The translations under genes and the position numbers were made by a program. A stretch of DNA of 64,000 nt from Mesorhabditis belari (lineage: Eukaryota; Nematoda; Chromadorea; Rhabditida; Rhabditidae). This document shows, piece after piece, positions 25,421 to 37,440 of this stretch. The notes beneath the pieces are model-generated. The model worked only from the letters and a program-made list of their open reading frames with translations. It did not search any database and was not told where the DNA came from. The stretch covers positions 261,501-325,500 of the forward strand of contig CAUEEP010000909.1 in the NCBI GenBank assembly GCA_958450365.1. The letters run 5' to 3'. The first letter of the stretch is position 1. Every line of letters starts with the position of its first letter.

Positions 25421-25624
25421 TTGTGAGAGCATTGCCTCAAGGAAATGAGGGAAGAAAGGGTTATGGATCTAGCAATCAGATATTCATATGGTTTCAAAAG
25501 TTGGACCGTAAGACTGACAAAGTTTCAAGCCCCAGCAAGCGGTTACAAGTAAGCTGATAAGCCAATTGAGGTTCTGAGAAAGAAGGAAATCTGGAAGGCT
25601 AGTTTATTCATTTTCAGAAAATGA

Positions 25625-25965
25625 ACAATATACTATATATGTTAAGTACGATCTAGACTGATTTAGAAAACCGATTTAGAAGTCCTTCCGATCTAGACTT
25701 TACTCTAGAGCGGACGTCCGATCTAGAGTGAAGTGAGGTCAAACGTCCGATCTAAAAATCCGTCAAAATGTTACGTTATATATATATGTTACGTCCGTCA
25801 AAATCAAATCAAATCAAATCAATCAAACGTCCGATTCAAACTTAGATTTAGAGTGGTCGGCTTGATTCTAAATCAGACGTTTGCCCTCACTTCACTCCAG
25901 AGAGGACGTCCGATCTAGAATCAGGCTAGATCGGACGGATTTCTAGATCGGGCGTAACATATATA
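25625..25965. repeat. GATCTAGA-rich direct and inverted repeat block
   Basis: The motif GGACGTCCGATCTAGA and variants recur in both orientations. The outer flanks carry ATATATGTTA / TAACATATAT, giving a loose overall palindrome. It is non-coding and probably a composite foldback or satellite-like element. Confidence 0.6.
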
Positions 25966-26727
25966 GAAGGGAAGTATCTCTCTGTCCGTCCGTCTGTCTG
26001 TCTGCACGTGCGAGTTCTCGGCTCCCCGTGGGCCAATTTGCATGATTTTTAGTTTGTTAGGCTTAGAATTCTATGTAGTTATGCATCTTATATTTTGTTT
26101 TTCTAAAAAGCAAAAGTCATGGCACACCCCGGAGTCGGGCCGTAGACAAGCGCGCTTCCGACTGTGCCAGAGCCACAGAAAGTCTGGAGCTCCAAAACAT
26201 CCCCAAATCCGCGTCAGCTCCAAAACATCTAACTAGAAAAACCAGCCGTTTGGTGGGTTTTTTCGCTGCTGCAAAAAGATAAAGTCGAAGATTTCATTTT
26301 TCACGCTCGACTACCCCTATTACGATAGGTGATTTCAGCAATTTGGCCCACTCAAAATTTGGTTTAGATAATTAGTGTAAGATGGTTAGTCCAAATGGTG
26401 AAAAGAGAGGGAACACAGGGGATCTGGTGGGATCCATTGTACCCTTGGGGGAAAGGGGTGGACCTGATCCACTCGTTTTCCAAAAGGGTACCATCTGCCA
26501 TCTCCTCCCTTTCACCTCCTTTCCTTTCTCTCTTCCTTTCTCCCAATAGGATTTCCTGGGTGCCACCCCTTCGATCCTTTCCCCCTCCACCGCATTCTCT
26601 TTCCAATCCAGAGACCCCAACAGATCCTCCCATTTTGTGATCCCTTTGCCCAAAGTACCCCCAGGCTCTGACCCATCACTTCCCCATTCCTATCAATCTA
26701 TGTAAATTCCCAACAAATCTCTCAGGA
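25966..26727. other. Intergenic region upstream of two-span protein gene
   Basis: It contains CT-rich tracts and CTGT(C)n-type short repeats near 25980. The long frames on both strands around 26364-26653 overlap each other and follow purine/pyrimidine bias, so I do not call them genes. Confidence 0.4.
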
Positions 26728-29700
26728 ATGGGCTGGTATGGACCGAAATTCAATCTACTCACTTTGCTACGATTTTTCATTATTGTTGTTTCGGGAATCG
26801 GTGCCGCGTCAATTTTTGCTGCCGTTTTCGTGTTAGTGACGACGAGTCCGACTTTGAGAGCCTTCATTATTTGTGAGTTTTCTTCAATATTTAAATCTAA
26901 GTTGTTAGTTTGTTAAGCACTAAAATCCCATAAGAACCCGTTTACCTCTTTGCAGCACAACTCGTTTTTCTTTAAATTTCAGTCCAGAAAAAAATTTAGT
27001 CAGACTCTTGGGCGTGGGAGAAATTACCTAAAAAGCTTTTGACAAAACCCGTTTTCAATGTTTTCAATGAAATATTTGAAGTGTAATTCCCAGGTCACAT
27101 GTCATCTCCAAAAACCTTCCCCAATAGGGAGACAAAGCACTTTTTGCTTATTGACAGATTTGCAATTTGGCCTTGGGCAGACTGGGGAAATGAAGGGAAA
27201 AGGATAAAGGACTGGAAGGGAATGTTTTCGATTGCCTTTACTCTTTTGCCCTTAAGCCTGCCACAAACAACTAGTGAACAAATCAAATGAATGTTTATTG
27301 AATGGAGAAGAGGAATCTAAGGAAGACCTTGTTTTTGAGTTTTGAAAGACTTCGAAGCGTTCAAAGTTGTTTTGACGTTGTTATGGGATTTCTGTGCCTA
27401 ACAAACTAACCACTGTATCTGTTTGCTATAGATATTCAAAAATGAGTGCCTATTTATGTTGTAAACCCTTAAAAACCCACCTAAGGAAGTCTAGCCAATC
27501 ACACAGCATTTTCTCGTATCTTTCAAAGAGTTCTTGAGAAGATTCTACTCAAACAGAAGGCAGATGTCCGATTTTACTTGAGAGAATTCAATTAAAGAGA
27601 CAAAGAGTCACCGAAAATGATTGTGGGACATCGCCCCCTTCGCCATTGCCAATCTAACTTTGAGCTCAAATATCTTGGTGTTGGGCTATTCAATTTAAAT
27701 AGTTTTTGTACCAATCGACAGAGAAAGACTTGGTGTATCTAATGATACCAAAAATATTTAAATTGAACAGCCCAACACCGAGATATTTGAGCTCAAAGTT
27801 AGATTGACAATGGCGAAGGGGACGGGGCGCGTATAAAAGATCCGATAGTCCCGAAAATTGGCAAGCTTGAGTAGAGGCTTTCTAGTAAAAGCCAAGAATA
27901 TCGAGAAAGAAAGAAACTCTACTCAAGCTTAGTAAAAGCTTCGTTTATTGATCTTTTAGAAAAGAGAGCTTATTATTGTAAACTTTAATGAAAACTTGCT
28001 GAAGTGAAAATGCTGAAGAACTGAATTTCAGTGGTTGGCTCAGTTCTGTTGCTTGTATCGGGTGTTGCGTGGAAGATGACATCAATGGATGTGGTTGTGG
28101 GAAGAAATCCCGTGAATTCCGTCTTTTTGCGAGCCTATCGAGCGGAATATTTCGATGAAACCCTCCCCCAATGTGTACAACGACATCCAGCTCTGTTGCC
28201 ATTTCATTGTCCAAGTCAGTTTTTTGTAACTAACGAATTGAAGAACCCAAATTGAAACCCGAATCCATCTTTTTCCCATCCATATGTTGCCATTTAGGGG
28301 TAAGAAAATATCAATCAGTTTGTTGGGGGTCATCAGGGAATCGAATCGCGGCTGATGACTTATTCCCTTCCTGCCCACAATTCCCCGTCCCCTTCCAGCT
28401 GGTGTCCCATCTCTCACTTATCTTCTCATTCCTTTCTCTTTGAGTGATCGATGCAACAAATGGTGTCCCCCATTTCTCTTGTCTTATTCCCCTTTTCCCT
28501 TTCCTGTTCTATTTTGTGGTCGAATGCCTTATGAGTCGAATCTCCTTTCGTTGACCAACAACATTATGAATGCAAATTCGCGCTCATTCCAGCTAGGAAT
28601 ACCCATGGTAGAATGAGTTGGGATTATTTAGGGACCATGGGCTAAAATTGGACTACGACTAGAGATTGGCTTTTGGAAATGCTATCGTGGCTAGATTTCA
28701 ACTTTTAAGTTCACCAATCAAAGATTAGTCAAAGACTAGAGTCAAGGCTTGTTAGAGATTTGTGTGCTATGTTAGCCTGATCCATCAACTCAACAATCTG
28801 TTATCGTAAGCTGATTGACAGTCTCAATCCCAAAACACGACAAGTTTAGCAAAGGAGATCCGTGAAAGGATTTGAGCGGTTAACAGGAAATGAGACTGAT
28901 CGGTTAACACGGAAAGGAAAGAGAATTGAAAGGGAAAGACATGGCTGGGATGGACAATTGCCCGGATCAAATCCCCAATTAGAGAGATGTCTTTTGATCG
29001 GTTCTTTGGAGTGCGATGACGGGAATGTGGGAAATATTGAGAGAAGATGTGCATTTGGACGGGAGAAAGAAATGGAAAGATCAGTTTTGAGCCGGGAAAT
29101 TTCAGGAATGAGAGTTCGGTTTTGTAGGGAAATAGGCAGGTTCACTGTACTCACTGTATTTAAAGCTCAGATTTTGAGCTGAACGCTTTTTACGCTAAGA
29201 TGAAGTGCAATCTTGCCTCGAATCTATTGTCCATATCCAATATCCAATCTATCCAAAGGGTAGGCCATTTGGTATGCAAATTTGATTCGATCATATCCCT
29301 TTCTATGTCTCTTTTCTTTTCTTTTCCAATGGTCCTCAAAAAGCCCCTCTTTCAGTTCGGATCTCTTTGTTGTTCCGTTGAGTAGTCGGGAAACAAAATT
29401 CAATAAAAATGGTGTTAACGGCAAATTACTCTACAAAGAAAAGAATAATAAAACAACTGTTTTCAAATTTACTTTGACAAATGATAATCTATATTTTATA
29501 AGGTTTTCCTGAGCTTATATCAAATTTACTAGTGAATAATAGTTCAATGGTAGGTTCTTCAAGAAAAACAGAACAAGATACAGATTACCATTTGTATTTC
29601 AGATTCAGAATCCATCTGGATGCTGTTTTCTCTGTTGCCTCTTCTCTCTTAACATTTCCCTATCGGATACTTGTGAATCGTTTACAACCTAAATATCCGT

Positions 29701-32404
29701 CTCATAAAGATATAGAAAAGATAGTTTGACCTCATAAATGGGATGGAAAGAGAGGAAAAGGAAAGGTTTGGGTGTTGGCACCAATTGGCGCTCACTCATT
29801 GAGAAAAGAGACGAATCTTTCCATATCCTTTCCCCTTTCTATATTGGGGGATTGACAGATGGTGTCCCCAAAAGATTCCCCTTTATTTTCTCGTAGATGA
29901 GATTTGAGAATCATCCCCACAACAAACCATCAACAAAACCTTTATTTATTCACTCAAAACATAGAATAGATATTGCCGAATCACTAAATTTTAACTGAAT
30001 TCAGAAATTCATTTAAGATTTAACGCGGTTTAATGACTTGAGTCAAAGAAAAACCGACTGGTTGCTTTTAAACCTCACCAAAATGTCAACAGAGGCCAGC
30101 TGGATGTCAGATTTGAATTCGGTAGACAGATTTCAAAAAGAAATTACCGATTCGGTTCACTTCAAAATCAAAATCCTAAAAGAGCAACGTCTAAACGATT
30201 TTATAGCAAACAAGCTTAAGATAACTATCATCGGACTAAAAAATTGCGTTATGAAGGTTCTGGGGAAACATCTATGCCAACTTGCTTGTCACAACCCAAT
30301 AATTAACACCTGTACTCGTCTAGTGAAAGGGATCATTTAGAATAGATGAACAATTTGACATTGAGAGAAGAAAACATTGGGCAAAAGAACCAAGGACAGA
30401 CAAATAGTCTGATATTTTGGGTGATTGGGTGGATGTGGATTGGGAGAAGATAATTGACAGCTGAGGGGAATCGGGGAAGGGAAGGAGAGTGCGGAGAAAG
30501 ATCAGATTTCTCGAGAATTATGAGATGAGACTGAGACCAATTACCCTATTCAATGAATAGAGTAATTGGAGATGTGTTCATGATATTGTTCATCCCAGAA
30601 AACTCAATTCCCATTTTCAGCGGCTCCAATGAGTATCCCCCGTCCGCTCATCATGCCCACCGATCCTCCTCCATCAATCCTCGCTCCTCCACCTCCTCCC
30701 ACATACAATCTCTCACAGCGATTACAACAAAATGCCTCACAAACGGCACTCTGGGCAACAATGGAACCAAATAATACATATTTGAGGTAATCTTTATCTC
30801 CTTTTCATCTCATTCATTTCATTTAGTCGTGCTCCACCAGTTTATTCTGTTTGTGGGGCTCTTCAACGTGTCTGTACGAGTTCTCCTCCACCGCGATATC
30901 GCTCAATTATTGCTGCGATTCCTCAATCATTGCCAAGAACAACGCCCGAGAGAAGGAGCTCAACTATTGAAATGTGAGTCTAAATTGGCCTAGTTGTAAG
31001 TACAAGGTGGCCCATAATATGTGTTACGCCTTATGTGATGGAAGATTAAGTCGAAAATGTGTCAGATTCCTTAAAGTTTGTTATAATTTCCTTTTTTATA
31101 ACATTTTTTCTCTTATATTCCAATTTTTAGCCCGATTGGTTGGCTATAAGAAAAATTAGGGCCATTAGAAGCTGTGTAAGCTCTGTCTAGCTCGGAGATG
31201 CTTTTGTCCATAAAGAGTGGTGACTAAAATGAAGGCACTAAACTTTTCAGTGATTTTAGTTAGTTATTAGTGCTTTAAAAAGGTTAATAAAATTAAAATT
31301 GCGAGTTTTTGCTTTAAGCTTTTGGCCTAATGTTATTTTTGGATTCCTCTAAAACACCCAAAATAAGCATCATCTCGTTTTCAACATGGCGACAATTAAA
31401 GCAATTAAAATTTAATTCTATGATAGTTTAAACAAAAATTTGTTTATGCCCTTAAAATAGAAAAAGCAGAAAACACTATTTGAGGAGGAGTTTTGAGATT
31501 TAAAGCATTTTAAGCACGGTTTCATAAGACAATATGCATTGTGTCAGACGATTTTATTTACGGGAGCTTCTAATGACCTTAATTTTTCTTATAGCCAACC
31601 AATCGGGCTAAAAATTGGAACATAAGTGTAAAAACTTTCCGAGACATTTTTCCAAGAAAATCCTGGGCTGGCGCTTTCAAGCGTACCCATCCAATTTGCG
31701 TACCCATCCAATTCAAACTACCGTACCCATCCAATTTGCGCGAAATTTCATTTTTTTCATTTTTGTTCTTTTCATTTTATTCTTTTTGCGTTTTTTTTCA
31801 ACTAAAAAGTCAGAAAAACAAAGCTTCCACCATAGAAAATGATAAAAACCACTTAATTTTAACATTTGTTGGCATCAAGTTCGTGGAGCAGATCGTCAGG
31901 AAGCAAGTGGGTCTAAAAAACTCTACAAACAAAGCTTCTGCCACAGAAAATGCTGTTAAAAACGTAACTTAGCTTTAACTTCTTTGTTTCCTGCAAAAAC
32001 AAACGCGACCACACCAGAAAAATGCAAAAAGAATAAAATGAAAAGAACAAAAATGAAAAAAATGAAATTTCGCGCAAATTGGATGGGTACGGTAGTTTTA
32101 CCACGCTTTAAAGCGCGAACCCAGGATTTTCTCGGAAAAAGGTCGCAAGTAGTGTCAAATGTTATAGAGATGAAATTATAACAAACTTTAAGTAATCTGA
32201 CACATTTTCGACTTAAGCTGCCTTCATCTAAGGCGTCACACGTATTATGAGCCACCTTGTACTGGAGATTGTAGACTCTTTCTGATTTAATGAAAAGATT
32301 TCAGTGATGCAGAAGCGAATAGCGATCAATTGTCCGTAATCGATTGCTCTAAACCCACCCCGACCACTTTTCATTTCCCCCAAAACGAGTGCTCATCAAT
32401 ATAA
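26728..32404 (+). CDS. Two-span membrane protein with proline-rich tail
   Basis: Five exons (26728-26872, 28032-28214, 30621-30786, 30827-30973, 32305-32404) agree in phase and give 246 residues. The start ATG follows CTCAGGA, a trans-splice-like acceptor. Residues 10-39 (LLTLLRFFIIVVSGIGAASI and onward) and about 47-63 (IILVGSVLLLVSGVAW) are two close membrane spans. The loop or tail then has CVQRHPALLPFHC, a proline run (PTDPPPSILAPPPPPTYN) with possible SH3/WW-type sites, and an Ser/Thr/Pro-rich end finishing NECSSI. I do not recognise the family. Three introns are long and carry foldback elements; the last contains a 1.26-kb nested palindrome. Confidence 0.7.
27626..27836. mobile_element. 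Foldback element with ~85-base arms
   Basis: TTCGCCATTGCCAATCTAAC and TTTGAGCTCAAATATCTTGG on the left pair with CCGAGATATTTGAGCTCAAA and GTTAGATTGACAATGGCGAA on the right. It lies in the first intron of the two-span protein gene. Confidence 0.8.
27862..27931. repeat. Short hairpin next to foldback
   Basis: AAGCTTGAGTAGAG at the left and CTCTACTCAAGCTT at the right are exact inverse copies about 40 bases apart. It lies just downstream of the 27.6-kb foldback and is possibly its outer or independent relic. Confidence 0.6.
31007..32264. mobile_element. Nested palindromic element, ~1.26 kb
   Basis: The outer ends GTACAAGGTGGCCCATAATA and TATTATGAGCCACCTTGTAC are inverse copies extending inward about 85 bases. 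Inside are two further palindromes. One has arms near 31130-31185 and 31564-31620 (GCCCGATTGGTTGGCTATAA and inverse). The other has arms near 31725-31800 and 32025-32098 (GTACCCATCCAATTTGCGCG and inverse). This looks like foldbacks inserted into, or built within, a foldback. It lies in the last intron of the two-span protein gene. Confidence 0.75.
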
Positions 32405-33519
32405 AGTCCAAATCTTTATGTCTATTTGAATGCTTGAATTTCCCAATACAGCCATGCCAAAGAAGATTCTTTTTCTCATTTCATAATTTCTCAATTTTGA
32501 TTCATTTCTCAATCCTCTCCTTATCCATACCTTGCCTCGCAAAAAAACAGTGCCACTCATTTGGTGATCTCTTTTTTCTCGTTCTCTCAAATTACAATAC
32601 CTTTGCTTAATGGTAATTCTCTGAACCAAGTCAAATGTTTTTATCACTGAAAAGTCACCGTAAGTCTCTTTAGTCACCGTAAGTTTTCCCTCAAAATGCT
32701 GAACTCATTTTTCCATTTGAGAGAAATGACTCTGTCAAGTGAATATTTTATCGATTTTGGTAAAGTATCCAAAAATTAACCCACAACTACTTATTCTATG
32801 ATCAAATGGTGCTATTTTTCTTTGTCTCTGTTCATAGCAATATCTCGATTATTTTGTGATTCCGGTGTTATTGATTGAATAAATTTTTGAGTGTAACACA
32901 AAGCAAATAAAACATAAAGTGTTTTAAAGCAATACAAGACACAAATAAACAGCTCACATAAAAATCACACTCCTCAGTTCGGACATCGACAATTCATTGC
33001 AAGTTCTGAATAGTCTAAATATAAGAAAATTATCTAATAGTAGGCTCAATTCTCTCAATTTTTATAAACTGAATCTGCAATCAACTTCTTTCCTTTGATT
33101 GGAGTAGGTACTTGTACAGTGAAAACTTACTAGATTTTAATCGTTTGAAGGGTTCTTTTCCTTTCTTTTCCAAAAGCCAAAGCCAAAGAGTTTTTCCTGG
33201 TTTCCATGGTTTCAACAAATGTTTGTCGGAGACGCAACCCTTCCCACTCTTTCTCTCTTTTTCTTTTCTTTTCCTTTCTTTTCCTTTCCCAAGAGAGCTA
33301 ATACTTCTGAAATCTCTTTGTTGCATAATACAAAAACTTGCCGTTTTTATTGTTGATCCGGGTTTATTGAGGCAGAAAATCGGCTTTTAAGATGTTCTTT
33401 TATCAATTCAGAAAATGAAATCTCCATTCATTTTATTCAGAAATTTCAAAATTTTGTTAGAAGTTGTTTTTACTTTTTCATAAGATTCCAGGATGTGCTG
33501 ATCATTTGTTGGGGTTTCA
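32405..33519. other. Intergenic region
   Basis: No gene is supported. Upstream of 33520, TTCCAG at 33486-33491 is a likely trans-splice acceptor for the coiled-coil gene; an ATG TGC TGA mini-frame (33493-33501) lies in its presumed leader. Confidence 0.45.
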
Positions 33520-36023
33520 ATGGTGTCAATGCTTGAGGACAGATTGGCCACCATTAGACAGGTAAGCCAAATTCGGATCTCTTCGTTTGTTTGAATAAAA
33601 TCTTATAAGATTTCTTTATAGATCTATGCCCCAAGAGCAAAAAGTGGAAAGGGTGGTCGAACGAGGAATGAGTCTGGACATCCACAAACATCAAAAACAC
33701 CAACACTTCCGCCAGCTTTTCCAAGTCGGTCAAGTTCCAAGTCTGAGTCAAGTCAGTCAGTCAGTCAGTCAGCCTTTCCAAGTAAAAGACACAACGTTAG
33801 CGTTCAAAAATCGAACTGTGTCTTTGAATTTTTAGTATAAAATTATGCGATTTTCAGCAAACACTAGAATGATTGCCTATCGTGTCCCATCAGCTCAATC
33901 CGTCTTCTCATTGGCAAGATCAAAAGCAGGACGATCACCCCGAATGGAACAACTCAATGATGCTAGGGAACAATTATTGCAATCAAAAAGAGTGATATTC
34001 AAATGCAAGCAGATTATGATTTCATTTAGAATTGTGCAAAGTTGGTTCAAGAAAATACAATTCTGAAGACAAGACTCTTGAAATTATCGGCACAATCGGG
34101 AAAGAGAGAACATCATTTACAGCGATTGCTCAATAGGGAATCGGTGAGAGAATTTCAAATTTAAAAAAATTTAATTTAGTAGCTAAGGAAGTACAAAAGT
34201 ACACTGTATTTTTTAAGCATTTCCAATTTATTTTCAGTTTGAACCGGCCGAATCGTATGACACAAATGAAGCGATCACTCTGGCCACTTTTCAGAAGAGA
34301 TTGATCAAATCAGAAGCACTTATTAAACAACAACAAGATGTTATCGAGTATGGAGATCAACATCAAGAGAACAAGATCTTGAAATACTTTTATAATTCAG
34401 AAAACTGAAGAACGATCGTGTGAGAGCTCGATCAGCTGCAAGTGAAAGGAGACACAGTGAAACGAGAGGGATCAGAGGAGGAGAACCCACACAAGAGAGA
34501 TCACAGTGAGCAAGCTTGATGACTGTGTTCTTTCAGATCTTTCGATGATCTTCTAGTTCTTTCAGATCTTTGGATGATCTTCTCGCAAAGAATGAACGAT
34601 TGGCGGAGAAGTATCGATCACTCAAAAGAGAGAATAAATATTTGAGGGAAAGGATAGCTCGTTTGGAGACAAGACATAATGGAGATGATCACGGTGAGTC
34701 AGAAGAACACAGTCACACATCACACACAATTGGTTTCACTTTTTCAGAACTTTCTGATTGGTCAAAGGAAGATCTGATCAATTTGGTGAATCGATTAGAA
34801 ACGAGAGCATTGAAAGCACCGATTAGAGCTGCTGTCGCTACGCTGGAGGTAAAACTAAAGTTGATCAAAGGAAAGAATGCAATTTCAGGAAAAGACAGAA
34901 GTGGGCAAGTTGATTAAAGAGTTGACATCGGTGCATAGGAATCTGGAAAACTCACAGTAAGGAAAGTGGATGAAAATGGAGAAATGATTCAAATTCAGAC
35001 AAGAGAATGAGGTGTTAAAGAGTGAAGTCGAGACATTGGTCAAAGAATTGGAACACGCGAGAATCGTCCACAAAGATGCACGGCCACCTGGGTGAGGAAG
35101 TCACAATTTTATCTGTTATCTAGTATCTTTTACCTGTATTTTATCTATTTTATACTGAAATACAAAAACTCTTTATTTAACTAATTCGAATCTTGAGAAG
35201 AGACATTACAGGGTTCCTCCTTTGGATATGAAATCAATCGACAATGTCTCGGATAGTCAAGAAGATGATCAAACTGGAAATGCATAGTAAGTTATTAAAT
35301 GAGTAAGTGAATAGTTAACTCCCTTGGAGTGTCGGAGATCGAGTGCGTTGTGGTGTAATAGCTAGCACAGTTACCCGGTGAGAGAAAGGCTGCGGGTTCG
35401 GCTCCCGGCGGCGCACGAGTTTTCGATCTGCTCTAGTTCCTAAATAATTGATCTTTTAGTGAAACTTATCAAGATGGAGAGCAGAATGAAGGACAAAGGG
35501 TGAGTAGAACTTTTTGTAGAGATAACTTGGGCTTGGTGATAACTTTAAGTAGTCTTCAAATAATCTGTGGAAGTTTGTGGAAGTCTTTGGAAGAAATATA
35601 CTGTGGGAAGTTTACAAAAGTAACCTGCTGACTGAATAGTCAAACTGATACCGTATTTTTTCCAATAGTAGTGCACCCCGGTGAGCCGAGTTGGTGACTA
35701 TTTTACAGTTTCTAATTTTTCACAGAAGCTCAACACTCAAATCCCCCACTAGATCTCATCGTCAACTACATTTTCCGACCCCACATCGATAGGTTCTGAT
35801 AAGCGGTTCTCGAGATTTCGACCAATTTAGGCGACGCTCAGGGTGCACTACTATTAGAGAAAACACGGTATTTAATTCTCAATTCACCACATAGTTGCTT
35901 TTCTTGTAAATCTCTCATTATCAGACCTTCGACTTGGACGTGGTCGCAATGGAGGTTTTCGAACACACAAAGGCTCATCTATCAAGGATCAAATTTCTTA
36001 GGGAACAAATGAAAAAGCAATAA
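33520..36023 (+). CDS. Coiled-coil protein of unknown function
   Basis: Thirteen exons agree in phase: 33520-33561, 33622-33781, 33858-33991, 34030-34143, 34238-34347, 34401-34505, 34566-34693, 34748-34848, 34889-34956, 34999-35091, 35212-35286, 35460-35499, 35925-36023. They give about 381 residues. The N-terminus is Ser/Arg-rich and probably disordered. Several heptad-rich coiled-coil segments follow, e.g. CAKLVQENTILKTRLLKL, LAEKYRSLKRENKYLRERI and NEVLKSEVETLVKELEHARI. No catalytic motif or membrane span is seen, so it is probably cytoskeletal, ciliary or scaffold-like, but I cannot name the family. The seventh exon has a duplicated acceptor (see findings). One intron holds a tRNA-like sequence and another holds a MITE copy. 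Confidence 0.75.
35343..35417 (+). repeat. tRNA-like sequence with 7-bp acceptor stem
   Basis: GTGCGTT (35343-35349) pairs with GGCGCAC (35410-35416) over 7 bp with two wobbles. A D-arm-like GTG...CAC and a T-arm/box B (CGGG TTCGGCT CCCG) are present at the right spacing. The anticodon arm does not fold, so this is a tRNA pseudogene or tRNA-derived SINE head. It sits in an intron of the coiled-coil gene. Confidence 0.55.
35649..35870. mobile_element. Dispersed MITE-like element, copy 2
   Basis: The termini are TACCGTATTTTTTCCAATAG and CTATTAGAGAAAACACGGTA. The interior is the reverse complement of the element at 17106-17324 (e.g. CCCCACATCGATAGGTTCTG and GAGATTTCGACCAATTTAGG). It lies in the last intron of the coiled-coil gene. 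Confidence 0.8.
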
Positions 36024-36667
36024 AATTGTCACCTTTCTTAAAATGTTTTGTTTATGAATTGATTTGGAATGTTTTCGTTTTCCATTTTGCTCAGGGTCCT
36101 TTCATCTTTCCGCATTCACTACCATTCTCGCAATCTTTTCCCCCAAAAACACTCGCCATGTGATTTTAATTGCCTGAATATTTTTTTAAATCAATAAAAA
36201 CTTTATTTTGACACAAAAAATACTGAGTTCTTTACAAGCCTTTGGTCCTGTACCTTGCAAAAATACTTGATAAAATAGAAAAACGTTCAGAAATAATGAT
36301 TTGTTCCAGAAATAGCACCCTGTATTTGATATTTAGAGAACAAAGAAAAGATAAAAGAGAAACTTTGAAATAAAATATGGAAGTGAAAAAGAAAATGAGA
36401 CATTATTGGATGAAATGAAGGGGATTACGGGAATTTTTTTTCTTTATTCAACACATAAACTGCTCGGGATCCATTGGAGGCACTCGGGTCATTTTCTGAA
36501 AAAACGAATCGTCTTTTTGTCACTAGATTTCAAACTTTAAGCAATTGCTAGAATTGTCAAATGTCAGACAAAATCTTTCAAAAGAATGATCAGGCTCTTG
36601 AGCTTATGAAAGTTGTGAAAAGCTGCTTATGAATTACTTATGCTAAACTTCTAAAGAAAGCACTTAA

Positions 36668-37164
36668 TCAGGGGAGTGGGACAAATGCGACCTTTTTTTT
36701 GCGCACCCGGACATTTGCGCGCCTTTTTTTCCGCACCTTGCCCATTAGCGCACCTTTTTTCGCGTTTTAAAAAGCTCTAAAAAGCTAATATTAACCAATT
36801 TCTATTCCAAATGTTGTTTTTCTAGGTAATTTGAGGGTGTCGAATTCAAATTTTGACATAACAAAGCGTGTGGAACCAATTTGAAAGACAAAACGGCTAA
36901 TTACAGAAAATTGTCGACTTTTCTCTTTGTATAACTACGTCCGTTTGTTTCCACAAGCTCTGATATGTCAAAATTTCGATTCTACGCCCTAAAATTACCT
37001 AGAAAAACAACTTTTGGAATAGAAATTGGTTAATATTAGCTTTTTAGAGCTTTTTAAAACGCGAAAAAAGGTGCGCTAATGGGCAAGGTGCGGAAAAAAA
37101 GGTGCGCAAATGTTCGGGTGCGCAAAAAAAAGGTCGCATTTGTCGCACTCCCCTTAATCAGCGT
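36668..37164. mobile_element. Foldback element with ~200-base arms
   Basis: GGGGAGTGGGACAAATGCGA at the left pairs with TCGCATTTGTCGCACTCCCC at the right. The arms remain nearly complementary through AAAAAGCTAATATTAACCAA and its inverse. It contains runs of CCTTTTTTTGCGCACC-type blocks. It is intergenic and non-coding. Confidence 0.8.
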
Positions 37165-37440
37165 TTAGTCTTTTACAAAGTCTTCGAATTTTGTAATAAC
37201 GAACGCGAAAACATTCCAAAGTATCAAAAAGTCAAATTGCATGCATCAAAAAGTTGAAAACTTTTTTTTTGTAGTAAATTAAGAAAAAGTGAAACGTGCT
37301 AACGTGAATAAAATATGAAATATCTTGAAAAAAAATAGGAATTGCCCTTATTTTAAACATTTCTTTACTTACTAAATGCAGTTTGCCTCAAATTTAGCTT
37401 ATTACAAATGAAACTCAAATACTTTGTGATGTCTGACAAG

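Noticed and set aside
26364..26653. Overlapping 80-93-codon frames on both strands
   Set aside because: Mirror-image products of a purine/pyrimidine-biased promoter-like region; no homology features.
36432..36500. Candidate extra 3' exon for the 38-kb minus-strand gene
   Set aside because: Joining it from the 38085 exon gives an immediate stop in the frame used, and that exon already ends in TAA.
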